From positions 17,671 through 81,670 of the forward strand of contig NZ_JAGXCY010000008.1 of NCBI RefSeq assembly GCF_018310695.1: DNA of 64,000 nucleotides. The letters are read 5' to 3'. Shown here in pieces: positions 8,743-18,943 of the stretch (within the stretch, counting starts at the first letter, position 1; each line of letters starts with the position of its first letter). This DNA is from Paenibacillus sp. Marseille-Q4541 (lineage in GTDB: Bacteria; Bacillota; Bacilli; Paenibacillales; Paenibacillaceae). Position numbers and translations under genes: made by a program. The notes beneath the pieces are model-generated. The model ran no database searches. It saw only the letters and a program-made list of their open reading frames with translations, and was not told the origin of the DNA.

Positions 8743-10002
8743 CTATCTCTTCAGTTCCCGCTCAACCCGTTGCATAGCTTCATCGAAGGCGGTGTCCGGA
8801 TTTAGACTATTAATATTATTAAGCCAGCGCGACATAATGCCGTGTACGGAAGGATAACGTTCTCCAAAGTAAGATACTTTTACATTTTTAGCAGATTCAG
8901 CAAAGATTTCCCCAGTCGCCTGTCCTCCAAAGAAGGGTTCGCTTTCCCGAATTGTGGAACTATCAAAAGCACTTATAGTGGATGGGAATAAGTTTGTTGT
9001 TTTGAGCATGGTGAGCTGGTTCTCCGGATTTTGCAGCCATTTGATGACCTCAAATGCTTCCTGCGGGTGCTCACTCGATTTCGGAATCGCCATAAAGGAA
9101 CCACCTACGTTCCCATCACCGCCAGGAGCTCGAGTCACGCGCCATTTCCCCGCGGTATCCGGTGCTGCTTCCTGGAGCGGTTGCTTCATCCACACAGCCC
9201 CTACAAAAGCGGCTATTTTCCCTTTGTTCACACCTGCGTTCCACTCCGGTGACCAGCCGTCTGCATTGGCAATCAGTCCATCTTTGTTAAAAGCAACGGC
9301 CATATCCCAGGCCTCACGAATGGCCTTGTTGCTGTCCCCTATAAAATCTCCTTCGGGAGTAAAATACTTCTTGTCACTCTGTGAAATTATCTGATTGTAT
9401 ACGTTTTCAATATTGTCGTACATAAAAACTTTCCCACCGAATGCTTCCTTCAGCGTAAGTCCTGCCTTTCTGTAATCCTCCCAAGTGCTCATCAGCTGAT
9501 GAACCTCTTCGGGATCTGTTGGAAGTCCAGCTTCTTTAAATAAATCTTCCCGATAAAATAAGGCGGTCGGTCCTGTATCCATGGGGAAACCGATCATATG
9601 GCCTTCGGGTGTGACCCCTTGCTTCCACTTCCAATCTAGATATTGATCCTCTACCTCAGCTGCTCCCAGTTCATACAAATCATAAAAACGATCCTGACTT
9701 GGAAATAGCTCCATAACCCAGTCGTTCATTGCGACGATATCGGGTTCACCCGACTTAGCAGCGAGGGTCGTTTTTAATTTGGATTTGAAGTCCCCGCCAA
9801 TCTTCTGTGTAACTAGGTTGATATTGGGAAATTGTTCTTTGGCTTTTTGAAGCAGCTGATCATCAATACTTCGGTTCCAATACCACAATGTAAGCGTTAT
9901 CTTTTTGTTGGACGACGATGGATCAGCAGTTGATGGAAAGCTGCAGCCGCTCAAAACAAGAACCAAAATCAGTGTTACGATTGTCCAGGTTCTCCGTTTC
10001 AT
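8743..10002 (-). CDS. Sugar-binding lipoprotein of an ABC importer (family 1)
   Basis: 419 residues with a signal peptide and lipobox LSGC (Cys about residue 20), so anchored outside the membrane. The mature part is a family-1 extracellular solute-binding protein, with TLTLWYWNRS near the start and IAAFVGAVWM in the middle. It is the first gene of the operon and delivers substrate to the two permeases. The substrate is not readable; gluconokinase downstream hints at a sugar acid or gluconate-yielding saccharide. RBS AAAGGGGG. Confidence 0.88.
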   Translation of the reverse strand: MKRRTWTIVTLILVLVLSGCSFPSTADPSSSNKKITLTLWYWNRSIDDQLLQKAKEQFPNINLVTQKIGGDFKSKLKTTLAAKSGEPDIVAMNDWVMELFPSQDRFYDLYELGAAEVEDQYLDWKWKQGVTPEGHMIGFPMDTGPTALFYREDLFKEAGLPTDPEEVHQLMSTWEDYRKAGLTLKEAFGGKVFMYDNIENVYNQIISQSDKKYFTPEGDFIGDSNKAIREAWDMAVAFNKDGLIANADGWSPEWNAGVNKGKIAAFVGAVWMKQPLQEAAPDTAGKWRVTRAPGGDGNVGGSFMAIPKSSEHPQEAFEVIKWLQNPENQLTMLKTTNLFPSTISAFDSSTIRESEPFFGGQATGEIFAESAKNVKVSYFGERYPSVHGIMSRWLNNINSLNPDTAFDEAMQRVERELKR

Positions 10003-10144
10003 AATGACGATTCCCCCTTTAGTTGTAATTAGACTGGCCTTACTTCCAGTTTATGTTCGATATGTGATGATATGTATCCTCCTCACTAACTTGCTATACC
10101 CAAATATTTATATAATGAAACAAAGTGAATGAATAAAAAAGCAA

Positions 10145-10174
10145 TAAAAAAGCCAACCGCTAAAGCGGCTGGCT
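10145..10174 (-). terminator. Terminator of the PTS gene
   Basis: A ten-base stem (10151-10160 with 10165-10174, one mismatch, TAAA/TTTA loop) is followed on the minus strand by a T run. It lies directly after the PTS IICB stop codon. Confidence 0.85.
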
Positions 10175-10186
10175 AGTTCATTTTTT

Positions 10187-11650
10187 CTACATTTTTTTCT
10201 TGATTTCATCTTTTAAAGCTTCGGATGAAGTACCGAAAATAATTTGGACGGCACCTTGACCAAGACGCATAACACCTGAAGCACCCAGTTTTTTGAGCTC
10301 TGCATCATTTACGGCTTTCTCATCGCGTACAACGAGGCGGAGGCGGGTAATACAAGCGTCAATACTTTCGATATTGTCGGTACCACCAATGTGTCTCAGT
10401 ACTTTGTCTGCCTTGGTATCTCCCGAAGTGGAGGCACCTGCAGCAGTATCAGCATCTGTTACGGTTCCTTCTACCAATTCGTCATCGTCTTCTCGGCCTG
10501 GAGTTTTTAAGTTAAACTTCAAGATTACGAAGCGGAACAGGAAGTAGTAGACAACTCCGAAAGCGAGACCGATCGGAATGAGCAGAAGCGCATTCGTTGA
10601 CAGCTTCATATTTAGTAAGTAGTCAATCAGACCTGCAGAGAAAGCAAATCCAAGCTTCACATCAAGCATGTACATGACGAGACCGGAGAGACCCGTAAGT
10701 ACCGCGTGAATTACATAAAGAACAGGAGCTAGGAACATGAACGAGAATTCAAGCGGCTCTGTAATCCCTGTAAAGAAAGAAGCTAGTGCCGAACCGATGA
10801 AGATTGAAGCAACCATCTTACGTTTTGCAGGTTTGGCTGTGTGAATCAGTGCAAGTGCTGCTGCTGGCATGGCGAACATCATAATCGGGAAGAAGCCAGA
10901 CATAAACATACCTGCTGTCTTGTCACCCGCGAAGTAGCGAGTAAGGTCACCATGAACAACTTCGCCAGCTGCATTCGTAAAGTCGCCGATTTGGAACCAA
11001 GCGATGGAATTCAGTACGTGGTGAAGTCCAATCGGAACGAGCAAACGGTTGGCTGTACCGAAGATGAAGGCGCCAATTCCGCCTAGACCTACGACCCAAT
11101 TACCAAATAAAGCGATAGCATCTTGAACTGGGCTCCAGATCATACCTAACAGGGCCGCTAGAATAATGGTAGAAATGGAAGTGATAATGGGAACAAAGCG
11201 TTTCCCTGAGAAAAAACCGAGCCATTCTGGAAGTTTCATATTATGGAAGCGTTTGTAGAGATAGGCAGCAAGAATACCCGTAATAAATCCGCCGAGAACA
11301 CCGGTGTCCAGCTTCACATCGTCCGGAATATAGTCAAATACAAGAGGTACCTGCTCAAGAACTTTCACAAGAATCAAGTAGGAGATCACTGCAGATAATG
11401 CGGCAACTGCATCTCCAGCCAAACCTATGGCAACACCGACAGCGAAAATAATGGCCAGATTACCGAAGATCGTTCCGGCACCTGCGTTCAGAAACGGGGT
11501 AATGTACTGGTTGATGAATCCGCCAACTGCGCCGAGTGGAATATCCTTCTGATAGTCAATTAGTGCGAAGCCTTGCAGTATCCCCGCAGCAGGAAGCGTT
11601 GCAACTGGCAGCATCAGTGACTTGCCGAGTTTCTGTAAACCTTTTAGCAT
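10187..11650 (-). CDS. nagP: PTS N-acetylglucosamine-type IICB component
   Basis: 487 residues. The IIC membrane domain (about 1-380, beginning LQKLGKSLMLPVATLPAAG) contains the conserved GITEPLEFSF substrate segment. A linker rich in Asp and Ala leads to a C-terminal IIB domain (about 410-487) with the phosphorylated cysteine in ESIDACITRLRL. There is no IIA domain, so it would depend on a separate glucose-type IIA. Sequence character fits NagP/NagE, giving GlcNAc-6-P on uptake, the product that NanE also makes. Glucose-type specificity is the alternative. Monocistronic with its own terminator. Confidence 0.85.
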   Translation of the reverse strand: MLKGLQKLGKSLMLPVATLPAAGILQGFALIDYQKDIPLGAVGGFINQYITPFLNAGAGTIFGNLAIIFAVGVAIGLAGDAVAALSAVISYLILVKVLEQVPLVFDYIPDDVKLDTGVLGGFITGILAAYLYKRFHNMKLPEWLGFFSGKRFVPIITSISTIILAALLGMIWSPVQDAIALFGNWVVGLGGIGAFIFGTANRLLVPIGLHHVLNSIAWFQIGDFTNAAGEVVHGDLTRYFAGDKTAGMFMSGFFPIMMFAMPAAALALIHTAKPAKRKMVASIFIGSALASFFTGITEPLEFSFMFLAPVLYVIHAVLTGLSGLVMYMLDVKLGFAFSAGLIDYLLNMKLSTNALLLIPIGLAFGVVYYFLFRFVILKFNLKTPGREDDDELVEGTVTDADTAAGASTSGDTKADKVLRHIGGTDNIESIDACITRLRLVVRDEKAVNDAELKKLGASGVMRLGQGAVQIIFGTSSEALKDEIKKKM

Positions 11651-11676
11651 AATTCATTACACTCCTTAATTTAAAT

Positions 11677-11689
11677 GAAAATAATTTTC
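11677..11689. promoter_or_regulatory. Palindromic operator candidate upstream of the PTS gene
   Basis: GAAAAT-A-ATTTTC is a perfect 6-1-6 inverted repeat about 27 bases before the PTS start codon. Its shape would suit a dimeric regulator; the RpiR protein encoded at 2648 is a candidate partner (inference only). Confidence 0.45.
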
Positions 11690-11794
11690 GTTAAACAAGC
11701 TCCCTTTATAAAAATTGTTTTTGCTTAATAGATTCTAATAGATAAGCACTTATTATGGAATAGGACTTTTAGCATCCCAATTTTGCACATTGTG

Positions 11795-11823
11795 TTGACT
11801 TCTGGATAGCTAGCATATAGATT
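11795..11823 (+). promoter_or_regulatory. Sigma-A promoter for glpP
   Basis: TTGACT (11795-11800), 17-base spacer, TAGATT (11818-11823). A cre-like TGTAAGCGCTTCA (11858-11870) lies downstream of the expected start. It is one base shorter than a standard cre, so carbon catabolite control is possible but unproven. Confidence 0.55.
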
Positions 11824-11906
11824 AACTATACAAAAATAATCCAATGCGCTTCGCTATTGTAAGCGCTTCATATCAGATTGTGCAACAAACAATAACTGGA
11901 AGGGAA

Positions 11907-12470
11907 ATGAATCCGATGACCTTTCTTACACAACCTTTGTTACCTGCAGTAAAAAGCATGAAACAGCTAGAGTTTTTACTAAGTAGACCCGTTGAATACA
12001 TTATTCTGCTTGACTCTCATGTAGCGCAGATAAAGAACATTGTTGAACTGGCTAGACAACACGGAAAACAAGTATTTCTGCATGCAGATCTAATTCAAGG
12101 CTTGAAGAATGATGAGTATGCAGCCGAGTTTCTGTGTCAGGAAATCAGGCCTGAAGGACTCATCTCGACCAGAGCCGATGTCATCCGGGTTGCGAAGCAG
12201 AAAGGCCTTGTGGCTATTCAGCGTATTTTTTTGCTCGACACTATCGCTCTGGACAAGAGCTACGCCTTGCTTCAGAAAACCAAACCTGACTATATAGAAG
12301 TATTACCAGGTATTATGCCTCGAATCATCTCAGAAGTTTCAGAAAAAACAGGAATAAAATTAATTGCTGGTGGACTCATTCGAACGGTTGAAGATGTAGA
12401 GAATGCAACAAATGCCGGTGCAGTCGCTGTAACCACGTCCAATGAGGAACTCATTCGGCACTATATATAA
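11907..12470 (+). CDS. glpP: Glycerol-3-phosphate-responsive antiterminator
   Basis: About 188 residues. GlpP binds glycerol-3-P and prevents termination in leaders of glp genes. Diagnostic stretches match Bacillus GlpP: LHADLIQGLKNDEYAAEFLC, GLISTRADVI, IQRIFLLDT and AVTTSNEELIRHY. The frame opens at 11844, but that extension covers the cre-like site and is not conserved. The ATG at 11907 or the one at 11916 (beginning MTFLTQPLLPAVKSMKQ) is likelier. It directly precedes glpK, and a strong leader terminator before glpD is the probable target. Confidence 0.9.
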   Translation: MNPMTFLTQPLLPAVKSMKQLEFLLSRPVEYIILLDSHVAQIKNIVELARQHGKQVFLHADLIQGLKNDEYAAEFLCQEIRPEGLISTRADVIRVAKQKGLVAIQRIFLLDTIALDKSYALLQKTKPDYIEVLPGIMPRIISEVSEKTGIKLIAGGLIRTVEDVENATNAGAVAVTTSNEELIRHYI

Positions 12471-12504
12471 GATAAAATAGAAATAATTTACTGCAAGGAG
12501 GTAA

Positions 12505-14001
<1,497 letters not shown>

Positions 14002-14109
14002 AACTTCCATGAGTAGACAAACGTGGAAAAAGGGGAAACGTGTTTTCATGTGTGGGGCCACGTGGTAAAATAATTAGTAACAAGTTAATATCTGTCAGGA
14101 GACGAGGAG

Positions 14110-14164
14110 AGACTGCGAATCCACATGGGCCACATGCCCATGTGTTGTTTCGTGGTCTTTTTTT
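14110..14164 (+). promoter_or_regulatory. glpD leader terminator, predicted GlpP antitermination target
   Basis: A long two-part stem: AGACTGCGAA (14110-14119) pairs, with two G-U wobbles, with TTCGTGGTCT (14149-14158), and CACATGGGC pairs perfectly with GCCCATGTG around a CACAT loop. A T run follows (14158-14164). It lies between glpK and glpD. In Bacillus subtilis GlpP acts on such a terminator before glpD; use of the same mechanism here is inference from glpP being encoded alongside. Confidence 0.8.
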
Positions 14165-14212
14165 GTTAAATAGACATAGACAAGAGAACTCAATAAAACG
14201 GAGGTTATCCAT

Positions 14213-15877
14213 ATGGCAGCAGGATTTGCAGAGTTAACAAGGCAACAGGCGATAGAAATGATGGAGAAGGATACGTATGACCTGCTCATTATTGGGGGCG
14301 GCATTACGGGAGCAGGTATTGCTTTGGATGCAGCAACACGAGGAATGAAGGTTGCCCTTGTAGAGATGCAGGATTATGCAGCAGGGACTTCTAGCCGCTC
14401 AACGAAGCTAGTTCATGGCGGATTACGATATCTCAAGCAATTTCAGGTCGACGTCGTTGCCGAAGTTGGCAAAGAAAGAGCGATCGTCTATGAGAATGGT
14501 CCACATGTGACGACACCAGAGTGGATGCTACTTCCTTTTTACAAAGGGGGGACGTATGGGAAATTCATGACCTCTATTGGACTCAGAGTTTATGACTTCT
14601 TGGCAGGTGTGAAGAAAAACGAGCGAAGAATGATGCTGAGCAAAGAAAAGACGCTACAGAAAGAGCCGCTGCTGAACGATAAGGACATGTCTGGTGGGGG
14701 CTACTACGTGGAATACCGTACGGATGATGCGAGACTGACGATTGAAGTTATGAAGGAAGCAGTCAAGCATGGAGCGCATACGGTTAATTATGTGAAGGCG
14801 AATCAATTTCTATATGAGAACAAGCAAGTTAAAGGTATCGAGGCACGAGATCTTGTGTCAGGAAAGGAATTTACGGTGCGAGCAGCGAAGGTTGTGAATG
14901 CAACCGGTCCTTGGGTAGATGAACTTCGCGAGCTGGATCATTCTAAAAAAGGGAAAGTATTGCAGCACACGAAGGGTGTACATCTGGTCATTGATCAAAG
15001 CCGTTTCCCACTGAAGCAGGCGGTCTATTTTGATACCCCCGACGGACGGATGGTATTTGCCATTCCTCGGGATGGAAAAGCATACGTAGGTACTACCGAT
15101 ACGGTCTACCGGGATGACCTGGCCCATCCTCAAGTAGAATCTGAAGATCTGGAGTATGTAATTGAGGCGATTCATTATATGTTCCCAGATGCAAAGATAA
15201 CAAAGAATGATATAGAGTCCAGCTGGGCAGGAGTTCGTCCGCTGATCTATGAAGAAGGGAAAAGTGCATCCGAAATTTCACGTAAGGACGAAATTTGGCA
15301 GTCCGAGACGGGACTGATCACCATTGCTGGTGGCAAACTGACCGGTTACCGGAAAATGGCGGAGACGGTGGTGGACCTGGTGGCAAAGTTACTCCTTTCG
15401 TCAGATCAAAGAAGCATCTCGCTCTGCAAGACCAAACGAATGCCTATTTCAGGAGGTCATGTGGGTGGAAGCAGCGGATATCCCGCATTCGTGAAATCCA
15501 TGGCAGAAGAGGGAGAACGTCACGGGTTTACACGGGAAGAAGCGATATCCCTTGCAAAGATGTACGGTTCTAACACCCAGCGGCTGTTTCAAATTTCAGA
15601 TCGTGTAGAGCATAAGCTGAGCCCAGAATATGGACTACCCAAGCCGCTATTCATTCAGCTTGTCTACGCTATGGAGGAAGAGATGGTTGTGACTCCTGCT
15701 GATTTCTTCGTACGACGTACGGGCAATTTGTTTTTCCGGATTCAGCAGGTTGAGCAATATAAATCCGCTGTTATTGCGTATATGGCGCAAGTGAATGGAT
15801 GGACTGATATGGAGAGAGAGATTTATAGCCAAGAGCTGGAGCAGTTGATTTTAGAGGCGAAGCCGCAGCTGGCATAA
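14213..15877 (+). CDS. glpD: Aerobic glycerol-3-phosphate dehydrogenase
   Basis: 554 residues, membrane-associated FAD enzyme oxidising glycerol-3-P to dihydroxyacetone-P and feeding electrons to quinone. The FAD fold is LLIIGGGITGAGIALDAATRG (about 23-43), followed by SSRSTKLVHGGLRYL, a GlpD signature. Later conserved parts are VGTTDTVY and AGGKLTGYRKMAE. RBS CGGAGG. It completes the glpP-glpK-glpD set and is preceded by the terminator leader. Confidence 0.96.
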   Translation: MAAGFAELTRQQAIEMMEKDTYDLLIIGGGITGAGIALDAATRGMKVALVEMQDYAAGTSSRSTKLVHGGLRYLKQFQVDVVAEVGKERAIVYENGPHVTTPEWMLLPFYKGGTYGKFMTSIGLRVYDFLAGVKKNERRMMLSKEKTLQKEPLLNDKDMSGGGYYVEYRTDDARLTIEVMKEAVKHGAHTVNYVKANQFLYENKQVKGIEARDLVSGKEFTVRAAKVVNATGPWVDELRELDHSKKGKVLQHTKGVHLVIDQSRFPLKQAVYFDTPDGRMVFAIPRDGKAYVGTTDTVYRDDLAHPQVESEDLEYVIEAIHYMFPDAKITKNDIESSWAGVRPLIYEEGKSASEISRKDEIWQSETGLITIAGGKLTGYRKMAETVVDLVAKLLLSSDQRSISLCKTKRMPISGGHVGGSSGYPAFVKSMAEEGERHGFTREEAISLAKMYGSNTQRLFQISDRVEHKLSPEYGLPKPLFIQLVYAMEEEMVVTPADFFVRRTGNLFFRIQQVEQYKSAVIAYMAQVNGWTDMEREIYSQELEQLILEAKPQLA

Positions 15878-15913
15878 AGATAAAGATATGTAGAACATAA
15901 GGGGGATATTAGA

Positions 15914-16906
15914 ATGACATTACACATTGGAATTATTGGCACGGGATGGTTTAGCAAAGTGCACGCAGATCTGCTGCAACAGATAAAGGATGTGAAGATA
16001 CAAGCGATTCTCGGCACAAGTAAGGAAAAGGCGCAGACGATGGCTGTAAAATACGGAGCTGTCAGTTATGAGGATGTCACCACGATGCTTGAGCAGGAGC
16101 ATTTAGATGCGGTGTATGTCTGTGTTCCTCCAATGGCCCATGGAGAAATTGAGTTTGCACTCATTGAGCGGGGCATTCCTTTTTTTGTTGAGAAACCTCT
16201 GTCAGTGGATCTTGATCTGCCAATGCGTATTGAAGCAGCCGTTCGTGAAACGGGGTTACTTACGGCGGTCGGGTACCACTTACGCTATCAGAAGAATGCC
16301 GAGAAGTTAAAACGGGAGCTGTCGGGACAAACGATCGGTATGGCCAGCGGTTGCTGGAATGGAGGCATGCCGGGAGTAGCGTGGTGGAGGGACCAGGAGG
16401 GTTCGGGCGGTCAGTTCATTGAACAGACGACTCATATTGTAGATCTACTCCGTTATGTCGCCGGAGAAGTGGTGGAAGTGCAGGCCATGTATGCTGGACG
16501 CAGCATGCATAAACTTCATGAAGGAGTGACTGTTCCTGATGTGGGAACCGTAAACTTGAAGTTGCAAAATGGCGCCGTTGCTAACATCATGAATACCTGT
16601 CTACTTCCAGATGGAGTTGCAGGAAGAGCAGGACTCACTCTATATACATCAGAGGGCATATGGGACTGGAATCCAGAACAGCTTGCTGTATCCCTGACGG
16701 ATGGCCAGCGTACGACTGCTAATGACAATAATCCTTATAAGAGTGAAACGGAAGCTTTTCTTCACGCACTTCGGACGGGGGATCGCAGCTTGATTCGATC
16801 TGATTATCATGATGCACTCCGCACTCAGGCGGTCACGGTAGCTGCGCTACAGTCTGCTCGTTCAGGAGAGCGCTTGTTTATTTCAGAGCCGGCTAACCAA
16901 ACATAA
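15914..16906 (+). CDS. Gfo/Idh/MocA family oxidoreductase
   Basis: 330 residues. The N-terminal NAD(P)-binding Rossmann fold starts IGIIGTGWFSKVHADLL; the catalytic motif VEKPLSVD (Lys about residue 95) is present, and the substrate-domain histidine is probably in EQTTHIVDLLR. Such enzymes oxidise or reduce sugars, inositols or their derivatives. The RBS AGGGGG lies only about 25 nt after glpD, so it may be co-transcribed, but a link to glycerol is not obvious. Substrate unknown. Confidence 0.85.
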   Translation: MTLHIGIIGTGWFSKVHADLLQQIKDVKIQAILGTSKEKAQTMAVKYGAVSYEDVTTMLEQEHLDAVYVCVPPMAHGEIEFALIERGIPFFVEKPLSVDLDLPMRIEAAVRETGLLTAVGYHLRYQKNAEKLKRELSGQTIGMASGCWNGGMPGVAWWRDQEGSGGQFIEQTTHIVDLLRYVAGEVVEVQAMYAGRSMHKLHEGVTVPDVGTVNLKLQNGAVANIMNTCLLPDGVAGRAGLTLYTSEGIWDWNPEQLAVSLTDGQRTTANDNNPYKSETEAFLHALRTGDRSLIRSDYHDALRTQAVTVAALQSARSGERLFISEPANQT

Positions 16907-16950
16907 CAAAGAGACTTCCCATCTATATTCTAAAGATGGATAACGAGAAA

Positions 16951-16982
16951 CAAGCCCTTCTCCAAAACAGGAGAAGGGCTTG
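16951..16982. terminator. Bidirectional terminator
   Basis: A perfect 13-bp stem (CAAGCCCTTCTCC with its complement, loop AAAACA) lies between the convergent Gfo/Idh and AbrB-like genes. T runs are weak on both sides. Confidence 0.75.
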
Positions 16983-17080
16983 TTTGCATTGTATAACTTT
17001 AACGTACCTATTGCTGGGGCTATTACGGAATGATTCATGTCATGTCGTCTGAGAAAACTTACATCAAATGATACCGTTTA

Positions 17081-17617
17081 CTAAAGAAGTTTCTTGAGTT
17101 GAGATACACGACCTTGGCTAATGCCTAGTTTCTCAGCAACTTGATTTTGAGAGATGCCAGGGTGAGTATCCAAAATTTCTTTCATTTTGCGCAGCATTTG
17201 TGCTGTCTTTGGTCTTACATCACGAGCAAATTCGTCTGAGCTGGTCGCGAACGGATGTCTATGTACATTAGGTTTTACTGACAATTCTGGCTTGATAAAG
17301 TAGGTTGCACGTCGTTCATGCTCAGAAAGTGTCGTGTCTTGTCGTTCGCCTGCAGGAATATCGACTACATTTTCAGCATATTTCAACTCTTTTGCACAAC
17401 TTTTGCAGATAAATTGTTCCTTGAAATACATTTCAGTGTCTACATTTCCGCAAAAAATGCATAAAGTAGACTTGTATTTACGAAGAATCAACTCCTTACC
17501 TTCAATAAAGAACTCAAGCGGATCGCCGATATCAATCTCCATGGTGTCACGCATCTCTTTCGGAAGAACTATGCGGCCAAGGCGGTCGAGCGCTCTTTTC
17601 ATACCGGTTCTCTTCAT
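17081..17617 (-). CDS. AbrB-like regulator with zinc ribbon and C-terminal HTH
   Basis: 178 residues in three parts. Residues about 3-50 form a SpoVT/AbrB swapped-hairpin DNA-binding domain (DRLGRIVLPKEMRDTMEI). Residues about 53-77 hold two CxxC pairs (CIFC and CKSC), a likely zinc ribbon. The end (about 135-178) is a helix-turn-helix (GISQNQVAEKLGISQGRVSQ). Classical AbrB is about 95 residues and lacks the last two parts. GGGGGAG lies seven bases before the ATG. Probably a transition-state type DNA-binding regulator; targets unknown. Confidence 0.85.
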   Translation of the reverse strand: MKRTGMKRALDRLGRIVLPKEMRDTMEIDIGDPLEFFIEGKELILRKYKSTLCIFCGNVDTEMYFKEQFICKSCAKELKYAENVVDIPAGERQDTTLSEHERRATYFIKPELSVKPNVHRHPFATSSDEFARDVRPKTAQMLRKMKEILDTHPGISQNQVAEKLGISQGRVSQLKKLL

Positions 17618-17721
17618 GGGTAATCTCCCCCGCTAATCAGCGATATTATCGTTCCTTCATTTTAAGGTAAGAGTGTCCTGCAATACAATAACTTTTTGAA
17701 AAAAAAGGTAGAGAAGGCGTG

Positions 17722-18402
17722 TTAAGAGAACAAGAACATCGATATAACGGGAGAAATTGCCAGAGTAATCACTGCGGAGAGTACCATAGAGATGCTAGAA
17801 ATGGTCCCAGTAAGAGGACTAAATTCGAATGCTTTGGAAGTCCCGGTACCGTGCGCACTTGTACCAAACAAAATTCCGCGTGCAATTTCTCCGTCAATTT
17901 TCAACAATTTCAGTGTGTAAGGTCCAATCAAAAGGCCCATCAGTCCAGTCATGACAACAAAGACTGCAGTGATCTGAGGGACACCACCGATCATGGAAGA
18001 CACGTTCATAGCAATCGGTGTAGTGATGGAGTGAGGCAGTAGACTCGACTCTAGCCCGGGATCAAGCTGCAAACCTTTGGCAACGAGAATCGAGGAAGAG
18101 ATAGCTACGATAGAGCCCAGTGACACACCGGTAACGATTTCACGCCAATACTGCTTCAGCTCTTTTAAATATTTATAAAGCGGGATAGCGAATGCAACGG
18201 TTGCAGGTTGCAACAGAAGAGTCAGCACGCTCCCGCCTTTGTTGTATGAGGTATAAGATGTATTTGTTGCCAGGAGAACAACAATAATGACCAAGGGTAC
18301 AATAATCAGCGGGGATAGGTACACTTTAGGCAACTTTTTATACATTTTTTTGGCTAGCAGGTAGATGGCCAGTGTGAACATGAGACAAAGTACTGCGGTC
18401 AT
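17722..18402 (-). CDS. lrgB: LrgB/CidB family membrane protein
   Basis: About 226 residues, hydrophobic, with several transmembrane helices. Conserved family text includes LLQPATVAFAIPLYKYL, SLLPHSITTPIAM and GILFGTSAHGTGTSKAFE. LrgAB/CidAB systems influence murein hydrolase activity, cell lysis and, in some bacteria, pyruvate transport. The frame opens at 18489, but the ATG at 18402 has AAAGGAG upstream and gives the usual family start. It overlaps the end of lrgA by 65 nt. Confidence 0.9.
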   Translation of the reverse strand: MTAVLCLMFTLAIYLLAKKMYKKLPKVYLSPLIIVPLVIIVVLLATNTSYTSYNKGGSVLTLLLQPATVAFAIPLYKYLKELKQYWREIVTGVSLGSIVAISSSILVAKGLQLDPGLESSLLPHSITTPIAMNVSSMIGGVPQITAVFVVMTGLMGLLIGPYTLKLLKIDGEIARGILFGTSAHGTGTSKAFEFSPLTGTISSISMVLSAVITLAISPVISMFLFS

Positions 18403-18769
18403 TTTGTTTTTTCTCCTTTCTTTTCGCCATGGCGGTTGCAACGAGTCCAGATACGGCCATAACAAGGAATGTACTAATGAGAATGACAAGTAAAATACTT
18501 AGGCCATCCTGCTTCATCATATCGAAATAGTTCATGATCCCAACGGCGGATGGAATAAAGAACAATAAAAGTTCTGCTAGTAACCAACTTGCGCCTGCTT
18601 CAATCCAGCTGAGTTTAATGACGCCGGTTTGCAGGAGGATAAACAGCACCACCATACCAATAATAGATCCAGGAATGGGGAGGTGCAGGAGATTCGTCAT
18701 CCCGTTCATAAGCAGAGCGAACAAAAGCAGGAGCAGGACCTGAAATAAGATCTTTCCTGTTTGTTTCAT
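18338..18769 (-). CDS. lrgA: LrgA/CidA family holin-like protein
   Basis: 143 residues with four predicted transmembrane segments and a charged C-terminal tail after the last helix (AKRKEKK). The family motif LPIPGSIIGMVVLF is present. Holin-like partner of LrgB. RBS AAGGAGG seven to eight bases before the ATG. The polar tail is encoded within the start region of lrgB. A LysR-type regulator is divergently transcribed, the usual arrangement for Cid/Lrg control. Confidence 0.92.
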   Translation of the reverse strand: MKQTGKILFQVLLLLLFALLMNGMTNLLHLPIPGSIIGMVVLFILLQTGVIKLSWIEAGASWLLAELLLFFIPSAVGIMNYFDMMKQDGLSILLVILISTFLVMAVSGLVATAMAKRKEKKQNDRSTLSHVHTGHLPASQKNV

Positions 18770-18943
18770 GAGATGGACCTCCTTAAAGAATAGATAGAAC
18801 AGAATGTGAGATAAGTAACTGAAATTTTGTGAAATGTGAATGTTTTGTTACTGAAAATTTTACAAGAAATTCTTTCATGAGTAAAATGCATATTAAGTAT
18901 TTGTACTATTCCTTTTTTCTATAGAAGGAAAGGAGTTTGATCT

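Noticed and set aside
11858..11870. cre site for glpP (TGTAAGCGCTTCA)
   Set aside because: It lacks one base of the 14-base cre core, so I record it only as cre-like rather than as a supported site.
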